A stretch of DNA of 62,367 nt from Telmatospirillum sp. (GCA_031291415.1 JARLJB010000310.1:1-62367); one strand, 5' to 3'; numbered from the stretch's first letter, positions 35,784 through 45,263 are shown. Notes: a model not told the origin generated them from the sequence alone. A program made the numbers and translations.

Positions 35784-36815
35784 TCACGCCAATTTCCCTG
35801 AAATCGCTTCCAGCAGACTCCAGGCCTCGTCGCCGTATTTCGCTTTCCAGCTCTGATAGAAGGGGGTTTTGCGCAATGCCGCCTGAAACGCCGGCCGATC
35901 GACCTCGTTGAACTGGAGGCCTTTGCCGGTCAGGTCGTCGCGCAGCGAAACGCTGAGCTTGGCGATGTCGGTCCGTTGGTCCTCGCCCGACGCATTGATC
36001 TCGCGCGAGACGACGGCCTTGATGTCGTCAGGCAACCGGCTCCACGAGCGGCGGTTGGCCAACATCAGATAGCCATCCCAGACATGGCCGGTCATCGAAC
36101 AGTATTTCTGCACCTCGTAGAGCCGGGTCGTCGCCGTGATGGCCAGCGGATTTTCCTGACCTTCGACGATCTTGGTCTGCAAAGCGGTGTAGAGCTCGTT
36201 GAAATTGATCGGCGTCGGCGCGGCGCCCAATGATTGGAAGACCGAGTTCAGCATCGGAGCCGGCGGGACTCTGATCTTCAGTCCTTTGATGTCGTCCGGT
36301 GTCTGGATGCTTTTCGTCGAGGTGGTCACATGGCGGAACCCGTTATCCCAGAGACGGAACTCCGCCTGGATGCCGGTCTTGGCGATTTGGGCGCGCAAAT
36401 GATCGCCGAGCGCGCCATCCATGGCCGACCACACGGACTTGTAGTCGGGGAAGGCAAAGCCGGTGTTGACGATACCGGCCAGTGGCGCGAAGGTCGCCAG
36501 AATCGACGCCGACAGGTTGAAGAATTCAACCGCGCCACTCCGGAGCTGGGATAGAAGGTCGGTGTCGGACCCCAGCTGGTTGGCCGGGAACAGCTGCAGA
36601 TCGAGTCGTCCGCCGGTCGCCTCGCGGATGCGGTTGCAGGCTTCCTGCGCACGGATGTTGACAGGATGGGTCGGGTCTTGACCCGTCGCCATCTTGTAGG
36701 GGAATTCCGCCGCATATCCGCGACGACTGATGATGCTGCACAACGGCAAGGCAGCGCTGGCTGCAAGTAACGTCCTTCTCGAAATCCCGTGGCGTTGCTT
36801 TTGGTCGCTGCTCAT
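35784..36815 (-). CDS. TRAP transporter substrate-binding protein (DctP family)
   Basis: 343 aa. The N-terminus has a twin-arginine signal (ISRRTLLAASAALPL). Body matches DctP: ATGQDPTHPVNIRAQEACNRI, RLDLQLFPANQLGSDTDLLSQLRSGAVEF, GLKIRVPPAPMLNSVFQSLGAAPTPINFNELYTALQT with the carboxylate-binding Arg, and VEGQENPLA. Supplies substrate to the fused permease. RBS GGAGGAAA upstream. Confidence 0.95.
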   Translation of the reverse strand: MSSDQKQRHGISRRTLLAASAALPLCSIISRRGYAAEFPYKMATGQDPTHPVNIRAQEACNRIREATGGRLDLQLFPANQLGSDTDLLSQLRSGAVEFFNLSASILATFAPLAGIVNTGFAFPDYKSVWSAMDGALGDHLRAQIAKTGIQAEFRLWDNGFRHVTTSTKSIQTPDDIKGLKIRVPPAPMLNSVFQSLGAAPTPINFNELYTALQTKIVEGQENPLAITATTRLYEVQKYCSMTGHVWDGYLMLANRRSWSRLPDDIKAVVSREINASGEDQRTDIAKLSVSLRDDLTGKGLQFNEVDRPAFQAALRKTPFYQSWKAKYGDEAWSLLEAISGKLA

Positions 36816-36923
36816 CGTTTCCTCCTGAATGAGCTGTGGGTTGCTTTTTATTTTTCGATTACAGGCTCGTCTTATTTTTATCTTGGACTACGTTGTCTTG
36901 TTTTTGGGGATGACGTTTTCAGG

Positions 36924-37799
36924 TTATGCCCGATTGAGGGCGTGGTAGGCGCGAATTACCTGGCTGTCGTCGGCCTTGCCATCGCCGCGACCGGACACCG
37001 CCAGAAACATCTGGTGGGCAGTGGCGGCCAGCGGCAGCGCGGCCTTGTTCTGGCGTCCGGCCTCCATCACGATGCCGAGATCCTTCACGAAAATGTCGAC
37101 GGCGCTGGTGATTTCCGGGTCCTCTTCGATCATACGGGGGCCGCGATCCTTCAACATCCAACTCGAAGCCGACGAACCGCTTAGGATTTCAAGGACGACG
37201 GCGGGATCCAATCCGACCTTGCCGGCCAGCGAAAAGGCCTCGGCAGCCACCGCGATATGGACACCGCAGAGAAGCTGGTTGACCGTTTTTACCATGGCTC
37301 CCTGTCCCGCGTGGTCTCCGACTTTAAAGATTTTTTTGCCTATCGCCGAAAGGACCGGCAGAGCCGCAGTGAAAGTATCGGCGGGAGCGGCCGCCATAAT
37401 GGTCAGACTTGCCTCGACGGCGCCGACGACGCCCCCGGAAACCGGCGCGTCGAGAAAGCGTCGGCCCGATTGAGCGACCTTGGCGGCGATCGTTTCCACC
37501 GAACCCGGTGGGCAGGTGGCCATCAGGACGACCATTGCGGTCTTTGGCAGCGCGGCAAGGGCGCCGTCGCCGATCAGGACGCTTTCCGCCTGAACAGCGT
37601 TCACAACCATGAGAATAAGAAAGTCCGCGCCATTGGCCGCTTCGGCGGCCGAGGCCGTGGGCGTTCCGCCGGCTTTGGCAAGCGATTCGAGGGCGCGAGG
37701 CGAGAGGTCGAAACCGCGAACCGCAAAATCCTGTGCCAGCAGATTTTTCGCCATGGGAAGTCCCATGGACCCCAAACCGATGAAGGCGATCGTTGTCAT
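36924..37799 (-). CDS. 3-hydroxyisobutyrate dehydrogenase-family oxidoreductase
   Basis: 291 aa from ATG 37799. NAD(P)-binding IAFIGLGSMGLPMAKNLL, substrate motif FLDAPVSGGVVGA, and the catalytic Lys in VKTVNQLLCG are intact. The beta-hydroxyacid dehydrogenase family includes tartronate semialdehyde reductases, 3-hydroxyisobutyrate dehydrogenases and LtnD. It lies between the TRAP genes and the split transketolase, suggesting reduction or oxidation of a sugar-acid intermediate. Confidence 0.92.
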   Translation of the reverse strand: MTTIAFIGLGSMGLPMAKNLLAQDFAVRGFDLSPRALESLAKAGGTPTASAAEAANGADFLILMVVNAVQAESVLIGDGALAALPKTAMVVLMATCPPGSVETIAAKVAQSGRRFLDAPVSGGVVGAVEASLTIMAAAPADTFTAALPVLSAIGKKIFKVGDHAGQGAMVKTVNQLLCGVHIAVAAEAFSLAGKVGLDPAVVLEILSGSSASSWMLKDRGPRMIEEDPEITSAVDIFVKDLGIVMEAGRQNKAALPLAATAHQMFLAVSGRGDGKADDSQVIRAYHALNRA

Positions 37800-37938
37800 T
37801 AGGGGCCATCCTTCTCGGAAAAAAGCACGGTCAACGAACATCGGGGCGGAAACGATGCCGGCGGGGCTGGACGGGAGCGACAGGACAGGGGACCACCAGC
37901 CTGTCGATATCTTTTCCTGCCCCGATGTCGTTGCCCGA

Positions 37939-38012
37939 CTTAGGGCTTGTCGCGAAATAGTCGCTCCAGGCCCTAAGGTTCGATATGACGCTTCCAAGCG
38001 CCGCTCGGGCTT
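37939..38012. repeat. Dispersed repeat, TTAGGGC-TGTCGCGAAAT type (copy 2)
   Basis: CTTAGGGCTTGTCGCGAAAT begins a stretch matching 25978-26100 (reverse orientation), with TCGCTCCAG, TATGACGC and CGCCGCTC in the same order. It fills most of the 216-bp gap between the split transketolase and the dehydrogenase and ends almost at the transketolase stop codon. Confidence 0.65.
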
Positions 38013-38015
38013 GGT

Positions 38016-39059
38016 TCAGCGGTCGAGCCAGGCCTTTATCCGTCGCGACATCGCCTCGACCGAAATGCCGTAACGGTCGTGCAAGGTCGGCAGGGCGCCG
38101 GCGGCGAGGAATTCGTCGGGCAGCGCGATCTGACGGTAGACCGGGAAGACCCCGACCCGCATCAGCATGGCGGCCACAGCCTCACCCAGCCCGCCGATAA
38201 CCGTGTGATTCTCGGCGGCGATGACCAGCCGTCCACTGCGCGAGGCTTCCTTGACGATGGTTGCCTCGTCGAGCGGCTTGACCGTCGGCACATGCAGGAC
38301 GGCGACGTCGACCCGGTCGGCCTCCAAGGCCTTGGCGGTTTCAAGCGCCCGCATGGTCATGAAGCCGGTGGCGATGATCAGGACATCGGCGCCGCCGCGC
38401 AGCAGCTTGGCCTTGCCCAGTTCGAACTTGTAGTCGTATTCGTCGAGGACGACGGGAACCTTGCCGCGCAACAGACGCATGTAGACCGGGCCCTGATGGG
38501 CGGCGATGGCGGGCACCGCCTGTTCGACATCGATCGCGTCGCAGGGGTCGACGATGGTTAGCCGGGGCATGGCCCGGAAGATGGCCAGATCGTCGGTTGC
38601 CTGGTGGCTGGGGCCATAGCCGGTGGTAAGTCCGGGCAGGGCGCAGGCGATCTTCACATTGAGGTTTTCCTCGGCGATCACCTGCGAGACGAAGTCATAG
38701 CCGCGCCGCGCGGCAAAGGCGCCGTAAGTGGTGGCGAACGGCATGAAACCTTCCTTGGCCAAGCCGCCAGCCGCACTCAGCAGCAACTGCTCGGCCATGC
38801 CCATCTGGTAGAAGCGGTCGGGGAAGGCTTGGGCGAAAATATGCAAATCGGTGTATTTCGAGAGATCGGCGGTCATGCCGACGACGTCGCCGCGTTCCTC
38901 GGCCAGAGCGACCATGGCATGTCCGAACGGCGCCGCCTTGGTGCGTTGTCCTTCCGAGGCGATCGAGGCAATCATCGCCGAGGTGGTCAGCCGTGGTTTG
39001 GCGGCTTTCTTTTCGCCCGCCTTATCCTTGGTGGTTACCGTGTCTGTGGTCCGGCTCAT
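38016..39059 (-). CDS. Transketolase, C-terminal subunit (split enzyme)
   Basis: 347 aa. It has the pyrimidine-binding domain (GHAMVALAEERGDVVGMTADLSKYTDLHIFAQAFPDRFYQMGMAEQ in short form DRFYQMGMAEQLLLSAAGGLA) and the C-terminal domain (VAVLHVPTVKPLDEATIV, VIAAENHTVIGGLGEAVA). It needs the N-terminal subunit, whose stop it overlaps by ATGA. Together they transfer two-carbon units with thiamine diphosphate. Confidence 0.94.
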   Translation of the reverse strand: MSRTTDTVTTKDKAGEKKAAKPRLTTSAMIASIASEGQRTKAAPFGHAMVALAEERGDVVGMTADLSKYTDLHIFAQAFPDRFYQMGMAEQLLLSAAGGLAKEGFMPFATTYGAFAARRGYDFVSQVIAEENLNVKIACALPGLTTGYGPSHQATDDLAIFRAMPRLTIVDPCDAIDVEQAVPAIAAHQGPVYMRLLRGKVPVVLDEYDYKFELGKAKLLRGGADVLIIATGFMTMRALETAKALEADRVDVAVLHVPTVKPLDEATIVKEASRSGRLVIAAENHTVIGGLGEAVAAMLMRVGVFPVYRQIALPDEFLAAGALPTLHDRYGISVEAMSRRIKAWLDR

Positions 39060-39901
39060 CGCGTCCTCCCTGCGTCGAGTGCCTCAAGGGCCTGGGTCCA
39101 TTCATCGGCATCGACGCGGATGAAATGATTCTTTTCCCGGGCTTCGAGGAATGGGACGCCATGCCCCATCCTGGTGTCGCAAATGATGATGCGCGGCTTG
39201 GGCTCCCTTAGTTCCCGCGCGTTGTCGAACGCCGTCATCACGGCTTTGAGATCGTTGCCGTCGACCCGCTGAACGTACCAGCCGAAGGCTTCCCATTTGG
39301 CGACCAGCGGTTCGGTTCGCAGGATTTCCATCGACGGTCCGTCGGCCTGCTGGTTGTTGACGTCGACGAAGGCGATCAGGTTGTCGAGTTTGTGGTGACC
39401 GCCGGCCAGCGCCGCTTCCCAGGTCGGACCTTCATCGAGTTCGCCGTCGCCGAACATGGTGTAGACGAAGGAGGACGACTTCTTGCGCTTCAGTCCGAGA
39501 GCCATGCCGATCGAGATCGGCAGGCCCAGTCCCAGCGAACCGCCTGACATTTCCATTCCCGGCGTATAGGTCGCCATGCCCGACATCGGCAGCCGGCTGT
39601 CGTCGCAGCCGTAGGTTTCCAGTTCTTCTTCCGGAATGACGCCGGCTTCGATCAGGACCGCATAGAGGGCAATGGCATAATGGCCCTGCGACAGCAGGAA
39701 GCGGTCGCGGCCCTCCCATTCCGGTTCTTCCGGGCGATAGCGAAGCGCGTGGAAATAGGCGACCGCCAGGACATCGGCGATTCCGAGTGCCTGGGCGATA
39801 TAGCCCTGGCCTTGGATCTCGCCCATCTTGAGGGCATTTCGTCGGATTCTATAAGCTCGTTCGGCCAACTGTTTGTTGTGCCCAAGCTGATCAACGTTCA
39901 T
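39056..39901 (-). CDS. Transketolase, N-terminal subunit (split enzyme)
   Basis: 281 aa. The thiamine-diphosphate motif is present: GDGELDEGPTWEAALAGGHHKLDNLIAFVDVNNQQ in short form GDGELDEG...NN, plus the RDRFLLSQGHYAIALYAVL block. Split transketolases are found in several sugar pathways (apulose and sulfoquinovose routes among them). The substrate here is unknown. Confidence 0.94.
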   Translation of the reverse strand: MNVDQLGHNKQLAERAYRIRRNALKMGEIQGQGYIAQALGIADVLAVAYFHALRYRPEEPEWEGRDRFLLSQGHYAIALYAVLIEAGVIPEEELETYGCDDSRLPMSGMATYTPGMEMSGGSLGLGLPISIGMALGLKRKKSSSFVYTMFGDGELDEGPTWEAALAGGHHKLDNLIAFVDVNNQQADGPSMEILRTEPLVAKWEAFGWYVQRVDGNDLKAVMTAFDNARELREPKPRIIICDTRMGHGVPFLEAREKNHFIRVDADEWTQALEALDAGRTR

Positions 39902-39996
39902 TTTTCACCGCCATCGTATGAGGGAGGCGCCGGCGCCCGAGAGGGCGCGGGGCCTCCGAACTCTGGGTGTCGTTGGGATTCCCGATCTCTTGAGAA

Positions 39997-40746
39997 TCAG
40001 TGGATCAGCATGCCGCCGTTGACGTCGAGGACGGATCCGGTGACATAGGCCGACAGATCCGACGCCAGGAAGAGGAAGATATTGGCGACGTCGTCGGCCA
40101 CCCCAAGCCGGTTGAGCGGAATGCCTTCGAGGATCTTTTTCTTCATCTCGTCGGTCAGCAGGCCGCCGGTGATGTCGGTCTGGATCAAGCCGGGTGCGAC
40201 GCAATTGACGCGCACGCCATCGGGGCCTAATTCGCGGGCCATGGCCTTGGCCAGGCCGAGGACGCCGGCTTTCGCCGCCGAGTAGTGCGGGCCGCCGAAA
40301 ATCCCGCCGCCGCGCTGAGCGGAGACCGACGACATACAGGCGATCGAGCCCTTGCCGCGGCTGCGCATATGCGGGATCACCGCCTGGCTGAGGTTGAGCA
40401 CGCCACTTAGGTTGACGTCGAGCACCAGGCCCCAGCTCTTGGGGTCGATGTCCATGATCTTCAACGGCTGGGTAAGGCCGGCATTGTTGACCAGGATATC
40501 GATCGGACCCAGCCTGTCGATCACCTTGGCGATGGCCTGTTTGCAAGCCTCGGGGTTGGTGACGTCGCAGGCGACGCCGATATGTCCGGGTCCGACCGAT
40601 TCTGCGGCCTTCTCTGCGGCGTCCTGATTGAGATCGAGAATGGCGACTTTCGCACCATGTTTGGCGAAGAGGCGTGTTGTGGCCAGTCCAATTCCCCGCG
40701 GGCTGGCGGCGCCTGAGATGACAGCAATTCGTCCTTCGAGCAGCAT
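39997..40746 (-). CDS. Short-chain dehydrogenase/reductase (SDR)
   Basis: 249 aa. Cofactor motif GAASPRGIGLA, NNAG (ILVNNAGLTQPL), catalytic Ser and YxxxK (YSAAKAGVLGL), and a C-terminal GSVLDVNGGML. Probably oxidises a sugar or polyol hydroxyl. First gene of the minus-strand cluster, divergent from a LysR gene. Confidence 0.94.
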   Translation of the reverse strand: MLLEGRIAVISGAASPRGIGLATTRLFAKHGAKVAILDLNQDAAEKAAESVGPGHIGVACDVTNPEACKQAIAKVIDRLGPIDILVNNAGLTQPLKIMDIDPKSWGLVLDVNLSGVLNLSQAVIPHMRSRGKGSIACMSSVSAQRGGGIFGGPHYSAAKAGVLGLAKAMARELGPDGVRVNCVAPGLIQTDITGGLLTDEMKKKILEGIPLNRLGVADDVANIFLFLASDLSAYVTGSVLDVNGGMLIH

Positions 40747-40932
40747 TTCCTATTCCCCAAATGGTTTTGTTTATTGAAGAAATTATCTGCATGGGGGGGT
40801 GAGCGGACAAACGCGTAATTTGCATTGATTGGTGAATTGTGGTCATCTGTGGGTCTCTGTTGCCGTCCAGCCCGAGCGGCGCTTTCCGCCAGCCGAAGTC
40901 GGAGGCGAAGGCATTATTCGGAATTTTCTGTC

Positions 40933-41844
40933 ATGAGAAACCAACGGCTGCCTCTCGTCGCGTTGCGTGCTTTCGAATCGGCCGGTCGCACCGGCTCTTT
41001 CCGCGCCGCCGCGGCCGAGCTCAATCTGACGCCGAGTGCCATCAGCCATGCGATCCACAAGCTGGAAGACACGCTGGGAACGACGCTGTTCAAGAGGAAC
41101 GGCCGTGCCATCTTGCTGACGCCGGACGGTGAAACGCTGAAACGCCACATCGGTTCGGCTTTCGAGGAATTGCGTCGGGGAATGGAGGTTGTCTCAGCGC
41201 GCGGTTCGACGCTGCTGCGTCTTCACTCGGCTCCCAGTTTTGCCGCGCAGTGGCTGACGGCCCGGTTGATTCGTTTTCACGCGCAATGCCCGGACATCGA
41301 AGTCCGCCTGGCGGCCGGCACCGACTACACGCGGTTTCTGACCGATGAATTCGATGCCGACATCATCTATGGCGCGCCCCGCCAGGAGGGGCTGGTCGTT
41401 CTGCCCCTGGGGGAGGAAACGGTAACGCCGCTTTGCACGCCGGAATTGGCCAAAACCATCGAGACGCCCGCCGACCTTTTGCAGCATGTGCTGATCGAGA
41501 GCGACAACAAGCAGGTGCGATGGTCAGCCTGGTTCAGCGCCAACGGCCTGGTGGCGCCGCTACCGCATGGCATGCGGTTCGACCGAAGCTTCCTGGCGAT
41601 CGCCGCGGCGGTCGACGGTTTGGGGGTCACCCTCGAATCGACCATGTTGGCCGAGCGTGAAATCGCCAGCGGCCGACTGGTCCGTCCACTCGACGGCATC
41701 GCCACCGACATCCGCTATGTCGGCCATTATCTGGTGTTCCCGCGGTCCGGCGGTGGCCATCGCAGAGCCCTGCGGTCTTTCATCAGCTGGCTGCAGCAGG
41801 AACTGGGCGTCGATTTCGATGCCGACCTGGCGATCGGTCGGTAG
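40933..41844 (+). CDS. LysR-type regulator, GcvA-like
   Basis: 303 aa from ATG 40933. The N-terminal helix-turn-helix (RTGSFRAAAAELNLTPSAISHAIHKLE) and the GcvA-like effector domain (LLRLHSAPSFAAQWLTARL, DIEVRLAAGTDYTRFLTDEFDADIIYG) are clear. Divergent from the SDR gene with 186 bp between them, where it likely regulates the catabolic cluster. Confidence 0.93.
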   Translation: MRNQRLPLVALRAFESAGRTGSFRAAAAELNLTPSAISHAIHKLEDTLGTTLFKRNGRAILLTPDGETLKRHIGSAFEELRRGMEVVSARGSTLLRLHSAPSFAAQWLTARLIRFHAQCPDIEVRLAAGTDYTRFLTDEFDADIIYGAPRQEGLVVLPLGEETVTPLCTPELAKTIETPADLLQHVLIESDNKQVRWSAWFSANGLVAPLPHGMRFDRSFLAIAAAVDGLGVTLESTMLAEREIASGRLVRPLDGIATDIRYVGHYLVFPRSGGGHRRALRSFISWLQQELGVDFDADLAIGR

Positions 41845-42267
41845 TGGTTGGCGCCCGGTCAGCCCGGCGCCGCCCCGAATTTCCCGGACGCGGCGTCGTC
41901 CGGCGACGCGGCTGCACTTGCCGCCGACCAACGACAGTAAGTCATACCTTATTGCCGTTGGTATGAATCGGGAGCTCCGCGAAAACAGGTTCTCACCTGA
42001 ACCTGGGCACGACTCTCTCCCGCTTTTCCTTGCCCGTTAATCTGTCCAAACGAATGGAACCATCCCTCAGATCAAAGCGGCGGAAGGGTGGGAGGATTTG
42101 TTTTTCCAGATTCGGTGCATGGTCTGACCTTTGCGGTACGTGTAATCCTCGAACTCGAGATTTCTCGTCCAGTTTTAGCGGACGATGACCCGAGAGGGAG
42201 TCATGCCGTGGTTCACGCCGGGCGTTCCTTTCGCAACGTGAATCGCTATCGCCGAGAGTTTGGGTAG
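41845..42267. other. Gene-free stretch between lysR and the flgE leader
   Basis: No frame here shows a recognisable product. It holds GC-rich dyads (near 41850-41910) and later mixed sequence. It may contain eroded coding DNA, because the next 180 bp look like the tail of a gene. Confidence 0.35.
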
Positions 42268-42453
42268 AAGAACCGGACGGGCCAAGTCAAGGAAGAACAT
42301 GCCGACGATTTGGGCGCCAGTGAGGGAGCTACGGTTACCGTCTCGACATCGGTTTCTCAGGTGGGGAAGGGGAAGGCGGAGGGCGAGAGTTCGAGCGGTG
42401 CCACTGTTTTGGACGCCGGCAGTGCCGACGTTGTTGGTATTGCGCCAATTTAA
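42268..42453 (+). pseudogene. Possible remnant coding segment ahead of flgE
   Basis: A frame open from the TAG at 42265 to the TAA at 42451 has no ATG, but reads as a Ser/Gly/Val-rich low-complexity stretch (TVTVSTSVSQVGKG, ESSSGATVLDAGSADVVG). GTG 42361 or TTG 42310 could initiate it. It may be the 3' end of a degraded gene. No homology is recognised. Confidence 0.3.
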
Positions 42454-42478
42454 AGTTGACGACGAGCACGGCCGATAT
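42451..42478 (+). promoter_or_regulatory. Sigma-28 (FliA)-like promoter of flgE
   Basis: TAAAGTTG (42451-42458), a 12-bp spacer, and GCCGATAT (42471-42478) match the flagellar class-3 consensus TAAAGTTT-N11-GCCGATAA closely. The ATG is at 42499, with AAGGAG at 42485-42490, which makes the leader very short. Confidence 0.55.
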
Positions 42479-42498
42479 GATGAGCAAGGAGTTGGACC

Positions 42499-44169
42499 AT
42501 GGATGCAGCAATGTCTTCGGCTGTCTCGGCCCTCCTGGCACAAAGCAGCGCATTATCAACGGTTTCGAACAATCTGGCGAACTCGCAGACGACCGGCTAC
42601 AAGTCCGTCTCGACGACGTTCAGCAGCCTGCTGACCGATCTATCCGGGACCACCACCGCCGCCACCTCGGGCGGCGTAAGTGCCACGGCCAGGCAAGATG
42701 TGACGGCTCAGGGAACGATCACCAGTACCAGCGTCACGACCGATCTGGCAATCAGTGGGTCCGGGATGTTCGCGGTAAGTTATGGCTTGAGCGGCGGACA
42801 GACCTATTACACGCGGGATGGTGCGTTCGACACGGATTCGTCCGGCAATCTCTATCTGTCCGGTACCGATTATTATCTGGAAGGCTATTCGGTCGTCGAT
42901 GGTGTGACGTCTTCGACGTTGTCGGTCGTAAATATCGACAGCCAGGAGACCCTGACGCCGAAGGCGACAACTGATTATTCGCTGTCGGCCACTCTTCCTG
43001 CCTCGGCCCAGGACGACCTGGGGACCTTGAGCTATACCAGTTCATCAGGAACGACAGAAGACCTGTCCGCCACCTATGTCGAGGTTTCCTCCGACAGTAC
43101 AGCGGGAACCACGACCTATGACGTGGCCATAAACGCGGTCAGCGGGACGACGATCAGCGACGGGTCAGGTTCGGCCAGTCAGTTGTTGTATTCCGTGACC
43201 GTCGATTCAAGCGGGACGATCGTGAGTTGCAGCAGTCTGACCAGCGGCGACACCTACTCCGGCACGACATTGCCCGATATCACTCCAAGCGATTCGTCGT
43301 CGTCGGTGACGCTGTCAAGCAACTATACCAACTGGTCGAGTTTTGCCACTGCCGTCGGAACAGGCTATAGCGAAAGCACGTCGATGGTCGTCTATGACTC
43401 GCTCGGCGTCGCGGAGACCGCGTCAGTCACTTGGACGGCGGCTGGAGACAATACCTGGCTGATGACGGTGAAAGCGTCGGACGGCCAGACGTTGACCGAT
43501 TCCAATGGCTCATCGGTCAGTTCCTACTCCTATGAAGTGAGCTTCAATTCCGACGGCACCTACGCGGGCGTCACATCTTTGGCGACAGGCGAGACGTCAG
43601 ATTCGGGAACGGCAGGTTCTGCGCCTGTGTCCAGTTCGGGTGAGGCGGAAATTTCCGCCATATGGTCGGACGACGCCTCGGCATCTACCGGGGCGGCGGC
43701 CATATCGCTCGATTTCGGGACCGTCGGCAAATCGGACGGTTTGTCGCAATATTCGTCGTCTTCATCGACAACGATCTCGGTTAGCAGCTACTCACAGGAC
43801 GGCTATGCGTCAGGGACGCTGGAGGGCGTCGCGGTCGACAGCTCGGGCGATGTCGTCGGCACTTACTCCAATGGGCAGACCGCGACGATCTATAAGGTTC
43901 CCGTGGTGACGTTCGCCAACGAGAACGGCCTGACCGAGCTCTCCGATGGGGTCTATGAGGAAACCGCGTCATCGGGGGACGCGATGTATAAAATTGCCGG
44001 AACGGACGGCGCGGGATCCATCGAAGGCAGTGCTTTGGAATCGTCGACCGTCGATACCACGACGGAGTTCGCCAAGATGATCACCACGCAGCAGGCCTAT
44101 TCGGCCGCGTCGCAGGTGATCTCCACCGACAGGGACATGTTTACTGCGTTGTTGCAGACCATGGCGTGA
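42499..44169 (+). CDS. flgE: Flagellar hook protein FlgE, isolated copy
   Basis: 556 aa. The N-terminus (LLAQSSALSTVSNNLANSQTTGYKS) and the C-terminus (TEFAKMITTQQAYSAASQVI, STDRDMFTALLQTM) are the coiled-coil ends that pack the axial core. The central region is very rich in Ser, Thr, Gly and Asp and nearly free of Lys and Arg, so the hook surface would be strongly acidic. No other flagellar gene is in the window, suggesting an extra hook-protein copy with its own promoter. Confidence 0.9.
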   Translation: MDAAMSSAVSALLAQSSALSTVSNNLANSQTTGYKSVSTTFSSLLTDLSGTTTAATSGGVSATARQDVTAQGTITSTSVTTDLAISGSGMFAVSYGLSGGQTYYTRDGAFDTDSSGNLYLSGTDYYLEGYSVVDGVTSSTLSVVNIDSQETLTPKATTDYSLSATLPASAQDDLGTLSYTSSSGTTEDLSATYVEVSSDSTAGTTTYDVAINAVSGTTISDGSGSASQLLYSVTVDSSGTIVSCSSLTSGDTYSGTTLPDITPSDSSSSVTLSSNYTNWSSFATAVGTGYSESTSMVVYDSLGVAETASVTWTAAGDNTWLMTVKASDGQTLTDSNGSSVSSYSYEVSFNSDGTYAGVTSLATGETSDSGTAGSAPVSSSGEAEISAIWSDDASASTGAAAISLDFGTVGKSDGLSQYSSSSSTTISVSSYSQDGYASGTLEGVAVDSSGDVVGTYSNGQTATIYKVPVVTFANENGLTELSDGVYEETASSGDAMYKIAGTDGAGSIEGSALESSTVDTTTEFAKMITTQQAYSAASQVISTDRDMFTALLQTMA

Positions 44170-44209
44170 CGGCAATCGTCAAAAATCATGGTTTGCCGTG
44201 GATCCTGGA

Positions 44210-44250
44210 GCATTTTGTGATCAGGTGTGAATCACCTGATCACAAAATGC
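44210..44250. terminator. Perfect 18-bp hairpin between flgE and a dehydrogenase gene
   Basis: GCATTTTGTGATCAGGTG (44210-44227) and its exact complement (44233-44250) flank the loop TGAAT. It lies between convergent genes and could stop both transcripts, although no T run follows. The inner TGTGA/TCACA also resembles a CRP-type dyad with too wide a spacing. Confidence 0.6.
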
Positions 44251-44297
44251 GACGAGCCCGATCGGCGCCGGTCAGTTTCGATTGGCGCAAATTGGTG

Positions 44298-45263
44298 TCA
44301 GAAGGCGCCTTGCACGAGGTTGGTCGGCTGGCCGGCGACGAAGTTCTCGATGTTGTCGATCAACTGGTCGGCCAGGGTCTGCTGCGCTTCGTCGCTGGCC
44401 CAGGCGACATGGGGGGTGACGATCACGTTGGGGCGTTTGGCGATCCGCATGATGGTGCTGTCGGCCGGCGGCGGTTCCGGCATGGTGACGTCGACGCCGG
44501 CGCCGCTGATCAGACCTTCCTCCAGCGCCGCTTCAAGGTCATTTTCCTCGACCAGTCCGCCGCGCGCCGTGTTGATCAGCAGGGGATGGCGTTTCATGCG
44601 GTGGAATTCCGGCATGGCGATCATGTTGCGGGTTTCCGGCGTCAAGGGGCTGTGCAGAGTGATAATGTCACTGGTTTCCAGCACCTGCTCCCAGGGGGTG
44701 TAGAGGGGGCCCAGTCCGCTTTTCCCCTTGTGGGCGGCGAACATGGTGACCATGCCGAAGACCTTGGCGATTTCCGCCACGCGTTGGCCGAGAATGCCCT
44801 CGCCGATGATGCCGAGCCGTGCCCCGCCAAGATCCTTGATGGGGTGGTGGAAGAAACAGAACTGCCCGGCCTTTTGCCATTCGCCCGTCAATACGTCGGC
44901 GCGGAAGGGCACGATGTTGCGCCGCAGGGCCAGCATCAGGGCGAAGGTATGCTCGGGGACGGTGTTAAGGGCATAGCCCCTGATGTTGGTGACGGCGATG
45001 CCATGGGCCTGGCAGAAGGTCTTGTCGATGCAATCGGTGCCGGTCGCCGCGACGGCAATCAGTTTCAGGTCCGGCAGTTGCGCCAGAATCTCGGCGGTCA
45101 GCTTCACCTTGTTGTTGATGGCGATGGTGGCGCCGGCAAGACGGTCGACAACCTCGTCGGGGCCGGTGTGCTGATGTTCCGTGTAGGCGTGGGGAAAGGA
45201 TGGCCGACGCAGAGAAATCTGCGGGGCGATGGTGGCGCGGTCGAGAAAAACGATACGATGCAT
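44298..45263 (-). CDS. D-2-hydroxyacid dehydrogenase, NAD-dependent
   Basis: 321 aa. NAD-binding LGIIGEGILGQRVAEIAKVFG, catalytic Arg in NTARGGLVEENDLEAALEEG, Glu in GAGVDVTMPEPPP, and His in VTPHVAWASDEA. The family includes glycerate, hydroxypyruvate and lactate dehydrogenases. It follows the full-length transketolase by 37 bp and likely works in the same pathway. Confidence 0.93.
   Translation of the reverse strand: MHRIVFLDRATIAPQISLRRPSFPHAYTEHQHTGPDEVVDRLAGATIAINNKVKLTAEILAQLPDLKLIAVAATGTDCIDKTFCQAHGIAVTNIRGYALNTVPEHTFALMLALRRNIVPFRADVLTGEWQKAGQFCFFHHPIKDLGGARLGIIGEGILGQRVAEIAKVFGMVTMFAAHKGKSGLGPLYTPWEQVLETSDIITLHSPLTPETRNMIAMPEFHRMKRHPLLINTARGGLVEENDLEAALEEGLISGAGVDVTMPEPPPADSTIMRIAKRPNVIVTPHVAWASDEAQQTLADQLIDNIENFVAGQPTNLVQGAF

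Noticed and set aside
38016-39901. Frameshifted single transketolase gene instead of a split enzyme
   Set aside because: Both parts have proper starts, an ATGA overlap and family-typical lengths for two-subunit transketolases.
42175-42543. Minus-strand gene of 122 codons ahead of flgE
   Set aside because: It lies over the flgE promoter and start, has no motif and reads as chance.
44210-44250. CRP binding site
   Set aside because: The TGTGA and TCACA parts are much further apart than the CRP spacing, and the location is between gene ends.
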